Shown: positions 55,156 to 63,449, counted from the first letter of the stretch. The stretch: DNA of 64,000 nucleotides from Aquimarina mycalae (GCF_029906345.1 NZ_JARYGY010000001.1:718851-782850), one strand, 5' to 3'. Notes: a model not told the origin generated them from the letters alone. Program-made: numbers and translations.

Positions 55156-55980
55156 ATGAAAAAATGGATCTTTTTAGGAATGGGTATACTAGGTATATTC
55201 TCCTTGACTGCATTCAATGCAGCATCTAACTCAACCTCTAGCATAGAGGTACAGCAACCCAATGAAATAATAGCTACAATTAACAAAAACACTACAGAAA
55301 AAGAGCTTGAAGATCTTAAAACATTCTTTTCTGAAAACGGCATCGAACTGATTATTGATAAGATCGAATTCAATGATCAAAATGAAATCACCAGCCTTAG
55401 TATTATTCTTAAAAAAGGAAAATCTAAAAGCAAATATTCTTCTTCTTCTACAGAACCAATATCAGATGTAGAGCTCGGATACAAAAACGGTAATCTCTAC
55501 ATTACTAATTCTGGGATGTTTGATATTGCTTCCTGGAAAAATCAAATCGGTTTTAATCATCATAGTTTTGATATGGACAGTCTATTAAAAAATCAAAATT
55601 TCAGTTTTAACTTTGATTTTGATTTTGATAAAGAAGGAGATTCTTTATTTTTTAATGGGAAACATTTCGATATGGGCAAATTAAAAGATCAAATTATGAA
55701 TTCTTTTGAGTTTGACGAGGATGAAAACGGAAACTTCATTTTTAATGGTCAGCAATTTCCTTCTCATTTTAGTAAATCAAAGAAGTTTAGGTTTGTAGAT
55801 GATCCAGATATAGAAAAGTTAATTATTATTGACGGAAAAGAATCTGATTTTAAAACACTCGATGAATTAGCCAAGTCGGATAAATTAGAAGAAGTCGATT
55901 TCTTAAAACCAACAATTGCTACTAGCATATATGGCGACAAGGCAAAGGACGGTGCGATCATTGCCATCACAAAGAAATAA
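55156..55980 (+). CDS. Secreted protein sharing the M56 tail domains
   Basis: A 274-residue protein with signal peptide (about 1-22). Residues about 38-92 (TINKNTTEKELEDLKTFFSE, NDQNEITSLSIILKKGKSK) match the mixed domain of the nearby M56 protein (INKNSTKEDLERVKRVFKNE, KADEITAISVDMSSKKSN). The C-terminus (IIIDGKESDFKTLDEL ... IYGDKAKDGAIIAITKK) matches the plug-like units. A Phe/Asp-rich middle (NFSFNFDFDFDKEG) joins them. No enzyme motif. Likely paralogous to the sensor tail. Confidence 0.8.
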   Translation: MKKWIFLGMGILGIFSLTAFNAASNSTSSIEVQQPNEIIATINKNTTEKELEDLKTFFSENGIELIIDKIEFNDQNEITSLSIILKKGKSKSKYSSSSTEPISDVELGYKNGNLYITNSGMFDIASWKNQIGFNHHSFDMDSLLKNQNFSFNFDFDFDKEGDSLFFNGKHFDMGKLKDQIMNSFEFDEDENGNFIFNGQQFPSHFSKSKKFRFVDDPDIEKLIIIDGKESDFKTLDELAKSDKLEEVDFLKPTIATSIYGDKAKDGAIIAITKK

Positions 55981-56001
55981 GGTGATATATTTCTATACAA
56001 C

Positions 56002-56040
56002 AAACGAGCATTCGATTTATTGAATGCTCGTTTATTTTTT
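56002..56040. terminator. Terminator between the M56-tail-like gene and apt
   Basis: A 12-bp perfect stem (56002-56013 with 56022-56033) with an 8-base loop and T-run, between convergent genes. Confidence 0.88.
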
Positions 56041-56043
56041 CTA

Positions 56044-56556
56044 TTAGTAGTTTAATAAAGAATCTACTGGTGTATTCAGTTTTTCTTTTCCATTGAGAAA
56101 ATCTAGTTGCATCATAAAGTTACACTGCACAACAATGCCACCTAACTCTTCTACCAGTTCACAAACAGCTTTTGCCGTACCACCAGTAGCTAATACATCA
56201 TCATGAATTAATATATGTTCTCCAGGCTTAATCGCATCTTTATGAATCTCTAAAACATCTTCTCCATATTCTAATCCGTAACTTTTAGTATGTACATCAG
56301 CAGGTAATTTTCCTTTTTTGCGAACTGGAATAAAACCTGCTTTTAATCGTTCGGCAATCATTCCTCCCAAAATAAAACCTCTAGCTTCAATACCAATCAC
56401 CTTATCAATGTTTACATCTGTAGGACATAATGCAACTAATTGATCTGCGCAATATATTAAAGCCTCAGAATTAGCCAAAAGTGGAGTAATGTCTTTAAAA
56501 ATAATTCCTGGCTTCGGAAAGTCAGGAATATCTCGTATCAATTCTTGTATGTTCAT
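56044..56556 (-). CDS. apt: Adenine phosphoribosyltransferase
   Basis: Salvages adenine to AMP using PRPP. The 170-residue enzyme shows IEARGFILGGMIAERL, RKKGKLPADVHTKSYGLEYG, and the PRPP-binding motif ILIHDDVLATGGTAKAV. Normal length and complete. Confidence 0.96.
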   Translation of the reverse strand: MNIQELIRDIPDFPKPGIIFKDITPLLANSEALIYCADQLVALCPTDVNIDKVIGIEARGFILGGMIAERLKAGFIPVRKKGKLPADVHTKSYGLEYGEDVLEIHKDAIKPGEHILIHDDVLATGGTAKAVCELVEELGGIVVQCNFMMQLDFLNGKEKLNTPVDSLLNY

Positions 56557-56935
56557 GAGCGCAAAATAACGAAAATCAAAAAAGAGTACTAAAAAATTAT
56601 GAAAAGTGCCTTGAAATAAAAAAACACTGTCAAAAAGCGCCTTGAATTATTTCATTCTATAACTAATAATCAATTTAAAGTTGCAAAACAAAACATAATT
56701 AAAGACAACCTGATTACATATTAAAACAATTATCATCTTACAGCTTACACTAAATATTCAATTTCGCAGATTTTAGCATAAATATTTTTCTAATACTAAC
56801 AGTCCATATATATTACATGGACAAGAAATAATTAAAATCAATTTTCATTATTAAAAGCATAGAAATCATGTAATCAACAATGTATACTACTTATTAACTA
56901 AATAACTAATTAATAAAATTTAATACATTATTACT
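56557..56935. other. Gene-free AT-rich region before the SPFH gene
   Basis: No reading frame, RNA or clear promoter is recognised. It holds a 14-base match (56632-56645) to the small conserved gene at 53758-53771, probably chance. Confidence 0.5.
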
Positions 56936-58276
56936 ATGCTAACATATCTAGGAATTACTATGGTTCTACTTGGAACCACCATATTTATCATCAAACCTTT
57001 TTTTAAGGAATCTAAAACACTACATAAGTTCACCAGACAAAGAAATATTTCAATGATCCTTATTGGACTTGTGATGAGTGTCATCTCAGGAATGTTCTTT
57101 TATGCAGAACCAGGAACCGCGTATGCTGTGCAATATCCTTGGGGAACTCAAAAAGCGGTAGTACATCAAGGAATACACACCAAAATGTGGGGACGATTAA
57201 TACCGATTCAATTTGAATTACCTATCAAATATGTCATTCCGAATAAAAAGAATGAATTGGGTGAGCAAAGCAAATACGCAAATGTTGACCAAGCTAAATA
57301 TTGGGCATTTAGCGATGCGGTAAAAGCAAGAATTGCAACTTCTGTAGTCATTAGTATCAACACAGCAGATGAAAATCAATTTTTATCGGTTGCAGATCGT
57401 AACAAGACAGAAAAAAACTTAATTCGTTCTAGGATCATTCCTAATATTGATCAATCTATTAAAAACACCTGTAAGCTTATGGATGCGCAAGATTACATAT
57501 CTGGGCAAGCTTCTGATTTTGATAGGTACTTTAAAGATCAATTAGAAAACGGGATGTATGTTTTAGAAGAGTTCTTTGCAAATGAAAATAGAGAAACTAT
57601 TGGCGATAGTACCACAGTAAGAACTATTGTAAACAAAGAATCTAAACAAAAACGTTTTAGAATAAAATATGAAGACGGAGAGCCTGTTAGAGAAAAAGGA
57701 AATTCACTAGGAGGATATGGTTTAACGGTTGTGCAAGCTGTTGTTACAGAAATTGATTGGGAGCCTGAGTTCGATAAACGACTTCAGTTACAAAAGGAAG
57801 AAGTTGCACAGACCCAATTAGAAAAACAGCAGGCAGAACGTGAATTTTATCGTGCTCAAAAAGAAACGGCAAGAGGTGAAGCTGAGAAAGCAGCAGAACG
57901 TGCTAGATTAGAGAAAGAGCAGATTCAGAAAACTATTGAAGCCGAAACAAAGGCCAAAGTAGCAGAATTTAATCTTATCGAAGAGCGTAAGAACTATGAG
58001 GTAGCACAGTTTAAAGCAAAAACTCAGAAAACGATGGCAGATGCACAATCTTATGAGAATGCTAAACTGGTAACTGCTGGACTTACTCCGCAAGAACGTG
58101 CAGAGTGGGAATTTAAAACCTCTGTTAATGTTGCCAAACAACTTAAAGATCTTAGACTACCCGAAATTTATATTCAGGATGGAGGAAAGCAAGGAACTGA
58201 TGGTAATTTGTTGCAATCACTCATCGGAGCTGATCTTGCAAAAAAGATGATGTCTCAAAACACATCAAAAGAATAA
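56936..58276 (+). CDS. SPFH/band 7 (prohibitin-like) membrane protein
   Basis: A 446-residue protein with two N-terminal hydrophobic segments (about 4-22 and 37-56), the SPFH domain (about 60-270), then a long Glu/Ala/Lys coiled coil (about 275-380; QAEREFYRAQKETARGEAEKAAERARLEKEQ). The C-terminus ends with a hydrophobic LLQSLIGADLAKKM. Such proteins form oligomeric microdomain scaffolds; no NfeD partner is adjacent. Confidence 0.88.
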   Translation: MLTYLGITMVLLGTTIFIIKPFFKESKTLHKFTRQRNISMILIGLVMSVISGMFFYAEPGTAYAVQYPWGTQKAVVHQGIHTKMWGRLIPIQFELPIKYVIPNKKNELGEQSKYANVDQAKYWAFSDAVKARIATSVVISINTADENQFLSVADRNKTEKNLIRSRIIPNIDQSIKNTCKLMDAQDYISGQASDFDRYFKDQLENGMYVLEEFFANENRETIGDSTTVRTIVNKESKQKRFRIKYEDGEPVREKGNSLGGYGLTVVQAVVTEIDWEPEFDKRLQLQKEEVAQTQLEKQQAEREFYRAQKETARGEAEKAAERARLEKEQIQKTIEAETKAKVAEFNLIEERKNYEVAQFKAKTQKTMADAQSYENAKLVTAGLTPQERAEWEFKTSVNVAKQLKDLRLPEIYIQDGGKQGTDGNLLQSLIGADLAKKMMSQNTSKE

Positions 58277-58286
58277 CCTTTTAAAA

Positions 58287-58315
58287 AAGCGGAATGAAAA
58301 GATTTCATTCCGCTT
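58287..58315 (+). terminator. Hairpin after the SPFH gene
   Basis: A 13-bp perfect stem (58287-58299 with 58303-58315) with a 3-base loop. The downstream T-tract is poor, so termination may be partial and the DUF2007 gene may be reached. Confidence 0.65.
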
Positions 58316-58344
58316 ATATCATATCATTTATAACATTATATCTT

Positions 58345-58572
58345 ATGAAAAAGCTAATAAAAATATATACAGGAACATCGATACTAGTAAACAGATTGGC
58401 TACTTTACTAGATGAAATACATATTCCCTCATTGATTAAAGATTATAGAGAATCAGGGCGATTAGCTGGTTTCGGAACTTTAGATGGAACTACAGAGTTA
58501 TTTATTTTGGATGATAATGTAGTAAAAGCTCGCGAAATCATTGAAAATTTTAAAAAAGAAATCTCAAAATAG
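58345..58572 (+). CDS. DUF2007-type signal-transducing protein
   Basis: A 75-residue protein from ATG 58345 (MKKLIKIYTG). The start 17 codons upstream would fall in the preceding hairpin. It has the DUF2007 pattern: TSILVNRLATLLDEIHIPSLIKDY, then ELFILDDNVVKAREIIENF, a PII-like ferredoxin fold. Function is undefined. Last chromosomal gene before the tRNA-Arg. Confidence 0.8.
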   Translation: MKKLIKIYTGTSILVNRLATLLDEIHIPSLIKDYRESGRLAGFGTLDGTTELFILDDNVVKAREIIENFKKEISK

Positions 58573-58595
58573 TTTTATAATTTACGAAATACTCA

Positions 58596-58603
58596 TATAT
58601 TTG
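58596..58603 (+). promoter_or_regulatory. tRNA-Arg -7 promoter box
   Basis: TATATTTG, 13 bp before the tRNA 5' end. Confidence 0.65.
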
Positions 58604-58616
58604 CACCCGCAAAAAA

Positions 58617-58690
58617 GGCCTCGTAGCATAACTGAATAGTGCACTTGATTACGGCTCAAGAGGTTGCAGGTTTGAATCCTGCCGAGGTCA
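58617..58690 (+). tRNA. tRNA-Arg (anticodon ACG); likely integration site
   Basis: A 74-nt cloverleaf. Acceptor GGCCTCG pairs with CGAGGTC (one G-U), D stem GCAT/GTGC, anticodon stem CTTGA/TCAAG with loop TTACGGC (anticodon ACG), T arm GCAGG-TTTGAAT-CCTGC, discriminator A; CCA not encoded. A tyrosine recombinase gene begins 149 bp downstream in the same direction, the usual layout of an integrative element using a tRNA 3' end as its attachment site. Confidence 0.95.
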
Positions 58691-58697
58691 CAAGATT

Positions 58698-58722
58698 AAA
58701 CCCCAGTAATACTGGGGTTTTT
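58698..58722 (+). terminator. tRNA-Arg terminator
   Basis: A 10-bp stem (58698-58707 with 58711-58720), 3-base loop, then T-run. Confidence 0.85.
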
Positions 58723-58794
58723 CTATTTTTAACACTTTCCTTCTACTACTCAATTAGTTGATTTATTGGATCAAAATGGTATATTTACGGTAAG

Positions 58795-58815
58795 AAGTTT
58801 ACGAAAAGTTTACGA
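58795..58815 (+). repeat. Tandem direct repeat upstream of the integrase
   Basis: AAGTTTACGA occurs at 58795-58804 and 58806-58815, an 11-bp period, 25 bp before the integrase ATG. Confidence 0.7.
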
Positions 58816-58839
58816 GAACAACCTTCAATATACCGCAAA

Positions 58840-60018
58840 ATGAAAGCTACTGTTAAGTTATATACAACCGATGGATTGTCAAATGGTTTGTATCCAGTGA
58901 AGCTTATTGTTACTCACCAAAAGAAGATTAAACGTAAAACCATTGGTTATTCATCTGCAGATGATTGGGATGATTTTAATCAGCTTCCTAAGACCTCACA
59001 TGATGATTTTGAAAACCTTTATGGTGTTATCCTAGATTATAGAAAAAAAGCGGTAGCTGGTAAATTTAAGAGTTTATTAAATGTTACCGAAGGTTTACAA
59101 TACTTTGAGGGATCTGAAAAAAAAGAAGTAAACTTTTACGATTTTGCAGATAAGGAAATCACTAGAATGAAAAAATTAGGTAGAAACGGTAATGCAGATG
59201 CCTATCAATACGCCATCAATGAATTAAAAAAGTTTTCTCCTTACTTGAAATTTAATCAAATAGATCGGATAGTCTTAGAGAATTTTAAACAATATAAAAA
59301 AGAAGAAGGTAATAAAAATACTACCATAAGAACATACCTATATGAAATAAGAGCTATTTACAACAAGGCAGTACGAATGGGACTAACTGAAGATAATCGT
59401 CCTTTTGTGGGTTTGTTTCTCGATTTACCCGTTAGAGTTAGACGTCATAAAAATGAGTACTTAGATCGAAATGGAATTGAGGTTTTGAGAAAAGCGAAAA
59501 ACTTATCTAAAGAACAACAAATAGCCGTTGATTTAACTTTGCTTCAGTATTATTTCTGTGGAGCTGATTTAGTAGATGTTTATTATCTTAAGAAAAAACA
59601 ATTAGTAAATGGAAGAGTCTATTTTACTCGCAAGAAGCTTGGGGTAAAAGGGTATGAATTTGATGTTAAAATAATGCCTGAAGCTAAATTATTAATTGAC
59701 AAGTACATTAGTACTGAAACCGAATATGTTTTCCCATGGAGAAAAGATGATGTAGGATATAAAACGTTTAGAAGTAATCATAATCGTAAGATGGAAAGGG
59801 TTCAGAAAAATCTGGAAATTGATTTAATGCCTAAGGGAGGTAAATTAACCAGTAAAGTAGTTAGGCATACATTTGCAACGTTGGGTAAATTTGCACATGT
59901 GGATCCCGATATATTAAGAGAATTAATGGGGCACGAACGAAATGATATAGATACTGCGTATAAGGATAAATTTCCTGAAAAAATTAGAGATAAGGTGCAT
60001 AAAAAGATAATAAAATAA
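58840..60018 (+). CDS. Tyrosine recombinase (integrase) of a genomic island
   Basis: A 392-residue phage-type integrase with an N-terminal arm, a SAM-like core-binding domain (about 100-200) and a C-terminal catalytic domain. Visible catalytic residues are Arg342-His343 (KVVRHTFATLG), His365 (LMGHE) and the nucleophile Tyr374 (TAYKDKF). The expected box I arginine is not seen: the aligned segment is YYFCGADLVDVYYL, with Cys/Gly instead of Arg. The HxxR histidine is also Lys. The gene points away from the tRNA-Arg into the island. Confidence 0.92.
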   Translation: MKATVKLYTTDGLSNGLYPVKLIVTHQKKIKRKTIGYSSADDWDDFNQLPKTSHDDFENLYGVILDYRKKAVAGKFKSLLNVTEGLQYFEGSEKKEVNFYDFADKEITRMKKLGRNGNADAYQYAINELKKFSPYLKFNQIDRIVLENFKQYKKEEGNKNTTIRTYLYEIRAIYNKAVRMGLTEDNRPFVGLFLDLPVRVRRHKNEYLDRNGIEVLRKAKNLSKEQQIAVDLTLLQYYFCGADLVDVYYLKKKQLVNGRVYFTRKKLGVKGYEFDVKIMPEAKLLIDKYISTETEYVFPWRKDDVGYKTFRSNHNRKMERVQKNLEIDLMPKGGKLTSKVVRHTFATLGKFAHVDPDILRELMGHERNDIDTAYKDKFPEKIRDKVHKKIIK

Positions 60019-60097
60019 AATATTACATGGAAATAAATTTATTCTTGTATCTCAACCCCCAATGATGTAAATTCCCTTAACAAATAAAAGAAGCACA

Positions 60098-60571
60098 ATG
60101 AATACTTTTCAACTAATTAACCTCGTAGATCTAGGTAATTTAATCTTAGGGTTTGGAACATTTTTCTTGGGTATTGTTGTTTTATATATCAATACCAAAA
60201 ACTCGAATCGCGATCGACGAATTCATCTAGCAGACAAAAGGCAGCAATGGATAGTTGAATTTCGTTCAACCATAGTTGAATTGTTGATTGAAATGGAAAA
60301 AGTAAATTCGAGCATAGATAATACTAGTGAACAATCCTCCAAATATGAAGACGAAATATCCCTGCCACTAATAAAAAAACTACACGAAATTACTCTTCTA
60401 GTAGACTCTTTTAATGACAAATCTGCGGATTTACTGGATGAAATTGGAGCTTCCATTAGCCTAATTAAAAATGATAGAGTACAATTCTTAAACAACATAC
60501 CAAAGATCCTAATATTATCTAAGGAATTAATTCATCATGAATGGGAAAAAATTAAAACATTAAGTAATTGA
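60098..60571 (+). CDS. Membrane-anchored coiled-coil protein, unknown
   Basis: A 157-residue protein with one N-terminal transmembrane helix (about 14-33) and a cytosolic helical domain (DKRQQWIVEFRSTIVELLIEMEKV). No known family recognised. It is convergent with the PIN-domain gene (60 bp between stops) and lies just after the integrase, so it is island cargo. Confidence 0.65.
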   Translation: MNTFQLINLVDLGNLILGFGTFFLGIVVLYINTKNSNRDRRIHLADKRQQWIVEFRSTIVELLIEMEKVNSSIDNTSEQSSKYEDEISLPLIKKLHEITLLVDSFNDKSADLLDEIGASISLIKNDRVQFLNNIPKILILSKELIHHEWEKIKTLSN

Positions 60572-60631
60572 ATTTGCGTGGCGCTAGAATTTAGCTTGAT
60601 TAACTTCTATAAACCTATGAGCTTAGTAAAA

Positions 60632-61702
60632 TTAAACGAAATCATTCAGATAAAAACTATCTGAATTAATAATATTTTCAATTTTTGAAGTTCTCTCGTT
60701 AAATTCCAGGATCAGAAAAAAATGTGCATGATTATCAAATATAGGTCTGTATCGTTTATCAAATTTATTTCCAAGTCTATCTATTACCTTTCCTTCTTGT
60801 ATATCAATGAGGTATTTTTTTAATATATCTACATAGATTTCTGGTTTAAACTTAATTAATAACTTAATTAATGTAGATACATATATTTTAATTTTTCCGC
60901 TAGTAAGATCCTTAAAGGAATAGTATTCTTTAATTTTGACTTGTTCAACTTCAAATTCCTCTATATCAGGTCTTGAAGTTAAAGAATCACTATAAAATCC
61001 ACTAATTGCTTCCAAGATTAGTTGCTGGTCTTGATAGATTACTGATGAAATTGATTCATGAGTTATTGAATTCCTAATAAGATCTTTATTGATTTGATCA
61101 GATTTATATCCGTAAACATTTAAAAAAGAAGGAATTGAATCAAATACAATTACGTTATTAATATTTTCATCTTTTAGAACACCCCTAAACAAAGGATTGG
61201 TTTTAAAAACTTTGTCATTAGAAATAAATACTATCTGATCATCTTCATTCAGTTTAGCCCACTCAATAATGCTTATCCAAATTAGATAATCCCTAGTATC
61301 GTCCTTTCTGGAATATTGCTTATTTTCAATTAAAAAATCTACTAACCTGTCACTATCGATTTTTGGCTTAACTTCAAGTTCTTGCAAACTATGACTACCA
61401 ATATACATACTTATGAAATCCAATTCTCTTTCCGCCCTATTAGCTATGTCTTCTATCTGGATATTCGAAAATGATTTAAGAATTTTGATTTTATCTAGAG
61501 AACGTAACAAATCATCTGTTTTTCTTGTTACTATCTCTCTCTTATAAAAATCAAGATATTCTTTTATTACAATGTTTAAAATAATTAAATCACTACCAGA
61601 TCCATTGCAGTACCTTATTAAGTTTTTATAATTGACTTTCTCATAAAAAGGGACACCTAAACCACGTAATATATTTGTATCTAAAAAAACATAATTTATC
61701 AT
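60632..61702 (-). CDS. PIN-domain ribonuclease-like protein
   Basis: A 356-residue protein whose first 190 residues form a PIN domain of the DUF4935-like type. Acidic active-site residues are seen in VFLDTNIL (Asp8), IVIKEYLDFY, DDTRDYLIWISI and IVFISNDKVF. The C-terminal 160 residues are a separate domain without recognised motif. PIN proteins cleave RNA, often in toxin-antitoxin or defence systems, but the family and length here do not match small VapC toxins and no antitoxin gene adjoins. Confidence 0.78.
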   Translation of the reverse strand: MINYVFLDTNILRGLGVPFYEKVNYKNLIRYCNGSGSDLIILNIVIKEYLDFYKREIVTRKTDDLLRSLDKIKILKSFSNIQIEDIANRAERELDFISMYIGSHSLQELEVKPKIDSDRLVDFLIENKQYSRKDDTRDYLIWISIIEWAKLNEDDQIVFISNDKVFKTNPLFRGVLKDENINNVIVFDSIPSFLNVYGYKSDQINKDLIRNSITHESISSVIYQDQQLILEAISGFYSDSLTSRPDIEEFEVEQVKIKEYYSFKDLTSGKIKIYVSTLIKLLIKFKPEIYVDILKKYLIDIQEGKVIDRLGNKFDKRYRPIFDNHAHFFLILEFNERTSKIENIINSDSFYLNDFV

Positions 61703-61973
61703 TGCGTTTAAAGATACATAAAGAGTTGTATTTCTCCCTTAAATATTCGGGAATATTCTAATTTAGTACAATAAAAGTTTGTGGAATTCCCGTATCCAAC
61801 CTATGGGGAATTTATTATATATTTGTTTGATATATAATTTGTAAATCACGTATTCTACCCCTTAAAACGTGTATATTACCATCAATTAGGAGTTATCTAC
61901 TAAATTTCGTTAGATGTCATCTTTTTACTAATAGTAATTTGTTAATTTTAGGTATTAACTAAAATTTCAAGTG
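61703..61973. other. Promoter region of the island lipoprotein operon
   Basis: No gene. A TATATTTG box lies at 61818-61825 on the plus strand. Minus-strand TATCTTTA at 61709-61716 is a near-match just before the PIN gene start. Confidence 0.5.
61818..61825 (+). promoter_or_regulatory. Candidate -7 box for the lipoprotein operon
   Basis: TATATTTG, matching TANNTTTG, about 150 bp before the small lipoprotein gene. Confidence 0.5.
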
Positions 61974-62138
61974 ATGAAAAAAGTAATATACACTGGAACC
62001 TTTTTAATAGGTTTGTTTTTTATGGTAGGATGCGAAAAAGATAATATTAACGATGAGTTATCTAGCGAAGAAATTGAAATATTTACGGTTGATCCCGACG
62101 AAGTTGAACGTCCTGGGGATCAAGGAGGAGGAGAATAA
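61974..62138 (+). CDS. Tiny lipoprotein, 54 residues
   Basis: A short reading frame from ATG 61974. It has a lipoprotein signal (KKVIYTGTFLIGLFFMVGC, Cys20) and an acidic mature part of about 35 residues, ending GDQGGGE. It is well formed (basic start, hydrophobic core, lipobox). Its 3' end overlaps the next gene's frame by 86 bp. No family recognised; it may be an entry-exclusion-like or sensor lipoprotein, but that is speculation. Confidence 0.72.
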   Translation: MKKVIYTGTFLIGLFFMVGCEKDNINDELSSEEIEIFTVDPDEVERPGDQGGGE

Positions 62139-62649
62139 TAGCTACAAAAATAACTTCCCAAAAATATTTGGATCAATATTGGTAATCTTATCAGGATTAA
62201 TTCTTTTTTCTGATAAGGTAACCGATTTTGGTTTAACTGAATCCTATGGTTTCAAAAGTACTAAGACCTTTATATGGGTTTTTACACAATCCTTATCACC
62301 TCTTTTATTGTGCGCTGGGGCCTATCTTAAAGCATATCGAATTTCCTATACCGCACCCGTATATTTTTACTTCATACAAATGTATTGGGTATTTAATGCC
62401 AAGGCACTTGGCTTTGATGATGTCTTATTGCATGTATATGCCTTTGGATTCTGTATCTTTTCATTTATAACCTTATATGGATTAATTAAAGTTTTGAATT
62501 ATCTATCCCGACAAAACGAAATTCTACTTAAGAATATCAGAAAACTAACAGCTCATATTGCTATCAATATTCGAAACAAATACATTCCCAAAGATCAATT
62601 AAAGGAATATACCAAAGACACTGTCAATGTTGTAAATGACTTGGAATGA
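62053..62649 (+). CDS. Four-helix-type membrane protein, start uncertain
   Basis: Up to 198 residues with about four transmembrane segments (FGSILVILSGLILF, TFIWVFTQSLSPLLLCAGA, APVYFYFIQMYWVF, VYAFGFCIFSFITLYGLI) and a basic cytosolic tail. The ATG at 62053 lies inside the lipoprotein gene in another frame. An AAGGAGGAGGAG tract at 62122-62133 could serve as a ribosome site for a later non-ATG start. Function unknown. It overlaps the next gene by 4 bp (ATGA). Confidence 0.7.
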   Translation: MSYLAKKLKYLRLIPTKLNVLGIKEEENNSYKNNFPKIFGSILVILSGLILFSDKVTDFGLTESYGFKSTKTFIWVFTQSLSPLLLCAGAYLKAYRISYTAPVYFYFIQMYWVFNAKALGFDDVLLHVYAFGFCIFSFITLYGLIKVLNYLSRQNEILLKNIRKLTAHIAINIRNKYIPKDQLKEYTKDTVNVVNDLE

Positions 62650-62912
62650 AAAAGAAATGGGCGCTAAAAAATATTGAAAAAAATAAAAAGTATCTCGAAC
62701 AAGAAGCTCTAGAGCAATTACAGTCCGATATAGAACAATATCTGGATGAGGAAATCAAGAAAGAGCGTGAAAAATTGATTGAGGAATTCAAAAACGCCCA
62801 AGAATTAGGTATTAGTCTGGCTATTTTGGAAAATATTGTTGTGAATAAATCTCTTAATGTTCTTAGAGCAAATTATACTCTTTACGATCCGAATTGGTTA
62901 CTTATTTCTTAG
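62646..62912 (+). CDS. Small coiled-coil protein
   Basis: An 88-residue protein, mostly a charged helix (EQLQSDIEQYLDEEIKKEREKLIEEF). The start overlaps the membrane protein by an ATGA junction, so the two are translationally coupled. It overlaps the convergent repressor gene by 11 bp. No family recognised. Confidence 0.65.
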   Translation: MKKKWALKNIEKNKKYLEQEALEQLQSDIEQYLDEEIKKEREKLIEEFKNAQELGISLAILENIVVNKSLNVLRANYTLYDPNWLLIS

Positions 62913-63342
62913 GTTTTTCCTTGTTACCAATTCCTGCTTCCAGTAGTTCTTTAACAATCTTAGGCATTAAAACAGTAACCTTCTTATGAGCTTCCAGTTC
63001 AACTGCTTTATTAAAGCTTGAAATTTTCATTAAATTATCAAATCTTTTTACAGCTTCTTCTGCAAACTTAGCATCACTTATAGTCGAGTAAACAGCTTCC
63101 GATTCATTTACTAAATTATGTGAGTCAAGATTCAAATAATTATTTGTCCATTTATATTCATCATCTGGAAATGCCTGCTGCAATTTAAAAATAATTTTTT
63201 CAGTGATTCTGGATTTCCCATCTCTAATATTGTAATAAGTGGTTTTACCCATACTAAGCTTCTCCAAAAACTCGTTTACGCCAATTCGATTATTTATCCT
63301 AATCAACTCTAAGCGCTGAAAATCAGTGTTTTTACTAGACAT
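62902..63342 (-). CDS. XRE-type helix-turn-helix repressor (CI-like)
   Basis: A 146-residue protein with an N-terminal helix-turn-helix (RINNRIGVNEFLEKLSMG, KTTYYNIRDGKSRITEKII). It is divergent from a Cro-like small gene across a 107-bp region with phased operator half-sites. This is the layout of a phage or ICE genetic switch. The C-terminus is helical, probably for dimerisation; no LexA-type peptidase is visible. Confidence 0.82.
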   Translation of the reverse strand: MSSKNTDFQRLELIRINNRIGVNEFLEKLSMGKTTYYNIRDGKSRITEKIIFKLQQAFPDDEYKWTNNYLNLDSHNLVNESEAVYSTISDAKFAEEAVKRFDNLMKISSFNKAVELEAHKKVTVLMPKIVKELLEAGIGNKEKPKK

Positions 63343-63366
63343 ATTATTTAGATTCAGTATAAATTA

Positions 63367-63408
63367 GACTTAAATAGTATTATTAAGTCATATTTAAGAT
63401 ATATTAAG
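63367..63408. promoter_or_regulatory. Operator array of the repressor/Cro-like switch
   Basis: Dyad GACTTAA-N9-TTAAGTC (63367-63389) followed by two further TTAAG half-sites at 63394-63398 and 63404-63408. The TTAAG sites at 63383, 63394 and 63404 are 11 and 10 bp apart, one helical turn each. Confidence 0.65.
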
Positions 63409-63420
63409 TACGTAATTAGA

Positions 63421-63428
63421 TATATTTG
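63421..63428 (+). promoter_or_regulatory. -7 box for the Cro-like gene
   Basis: TATATTTG, 21 bp before ATG 63450 and just downstream of the operator half-sites. Confidence 0.65.
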
Positions 63429-63449
63429 TACCTATAAACAGATAACATT

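Noticed and set aside
56632-56645. 14-base match to the small conserved gene at 53758-53771 (AAAAAGCGCCTTGA), with a weaker copy near 56601
   Set aside because: Flanking sequence does not continue the match or the reading frame; an AT-rich chance repeat is more likely than a gene remnant.
60632-61702. Classical VapBC toxin-antitoxin system
   Set aside because: The PIN protein is about 2.5 times VapC length and no small antitoxin gene lies upstream on the same strand.
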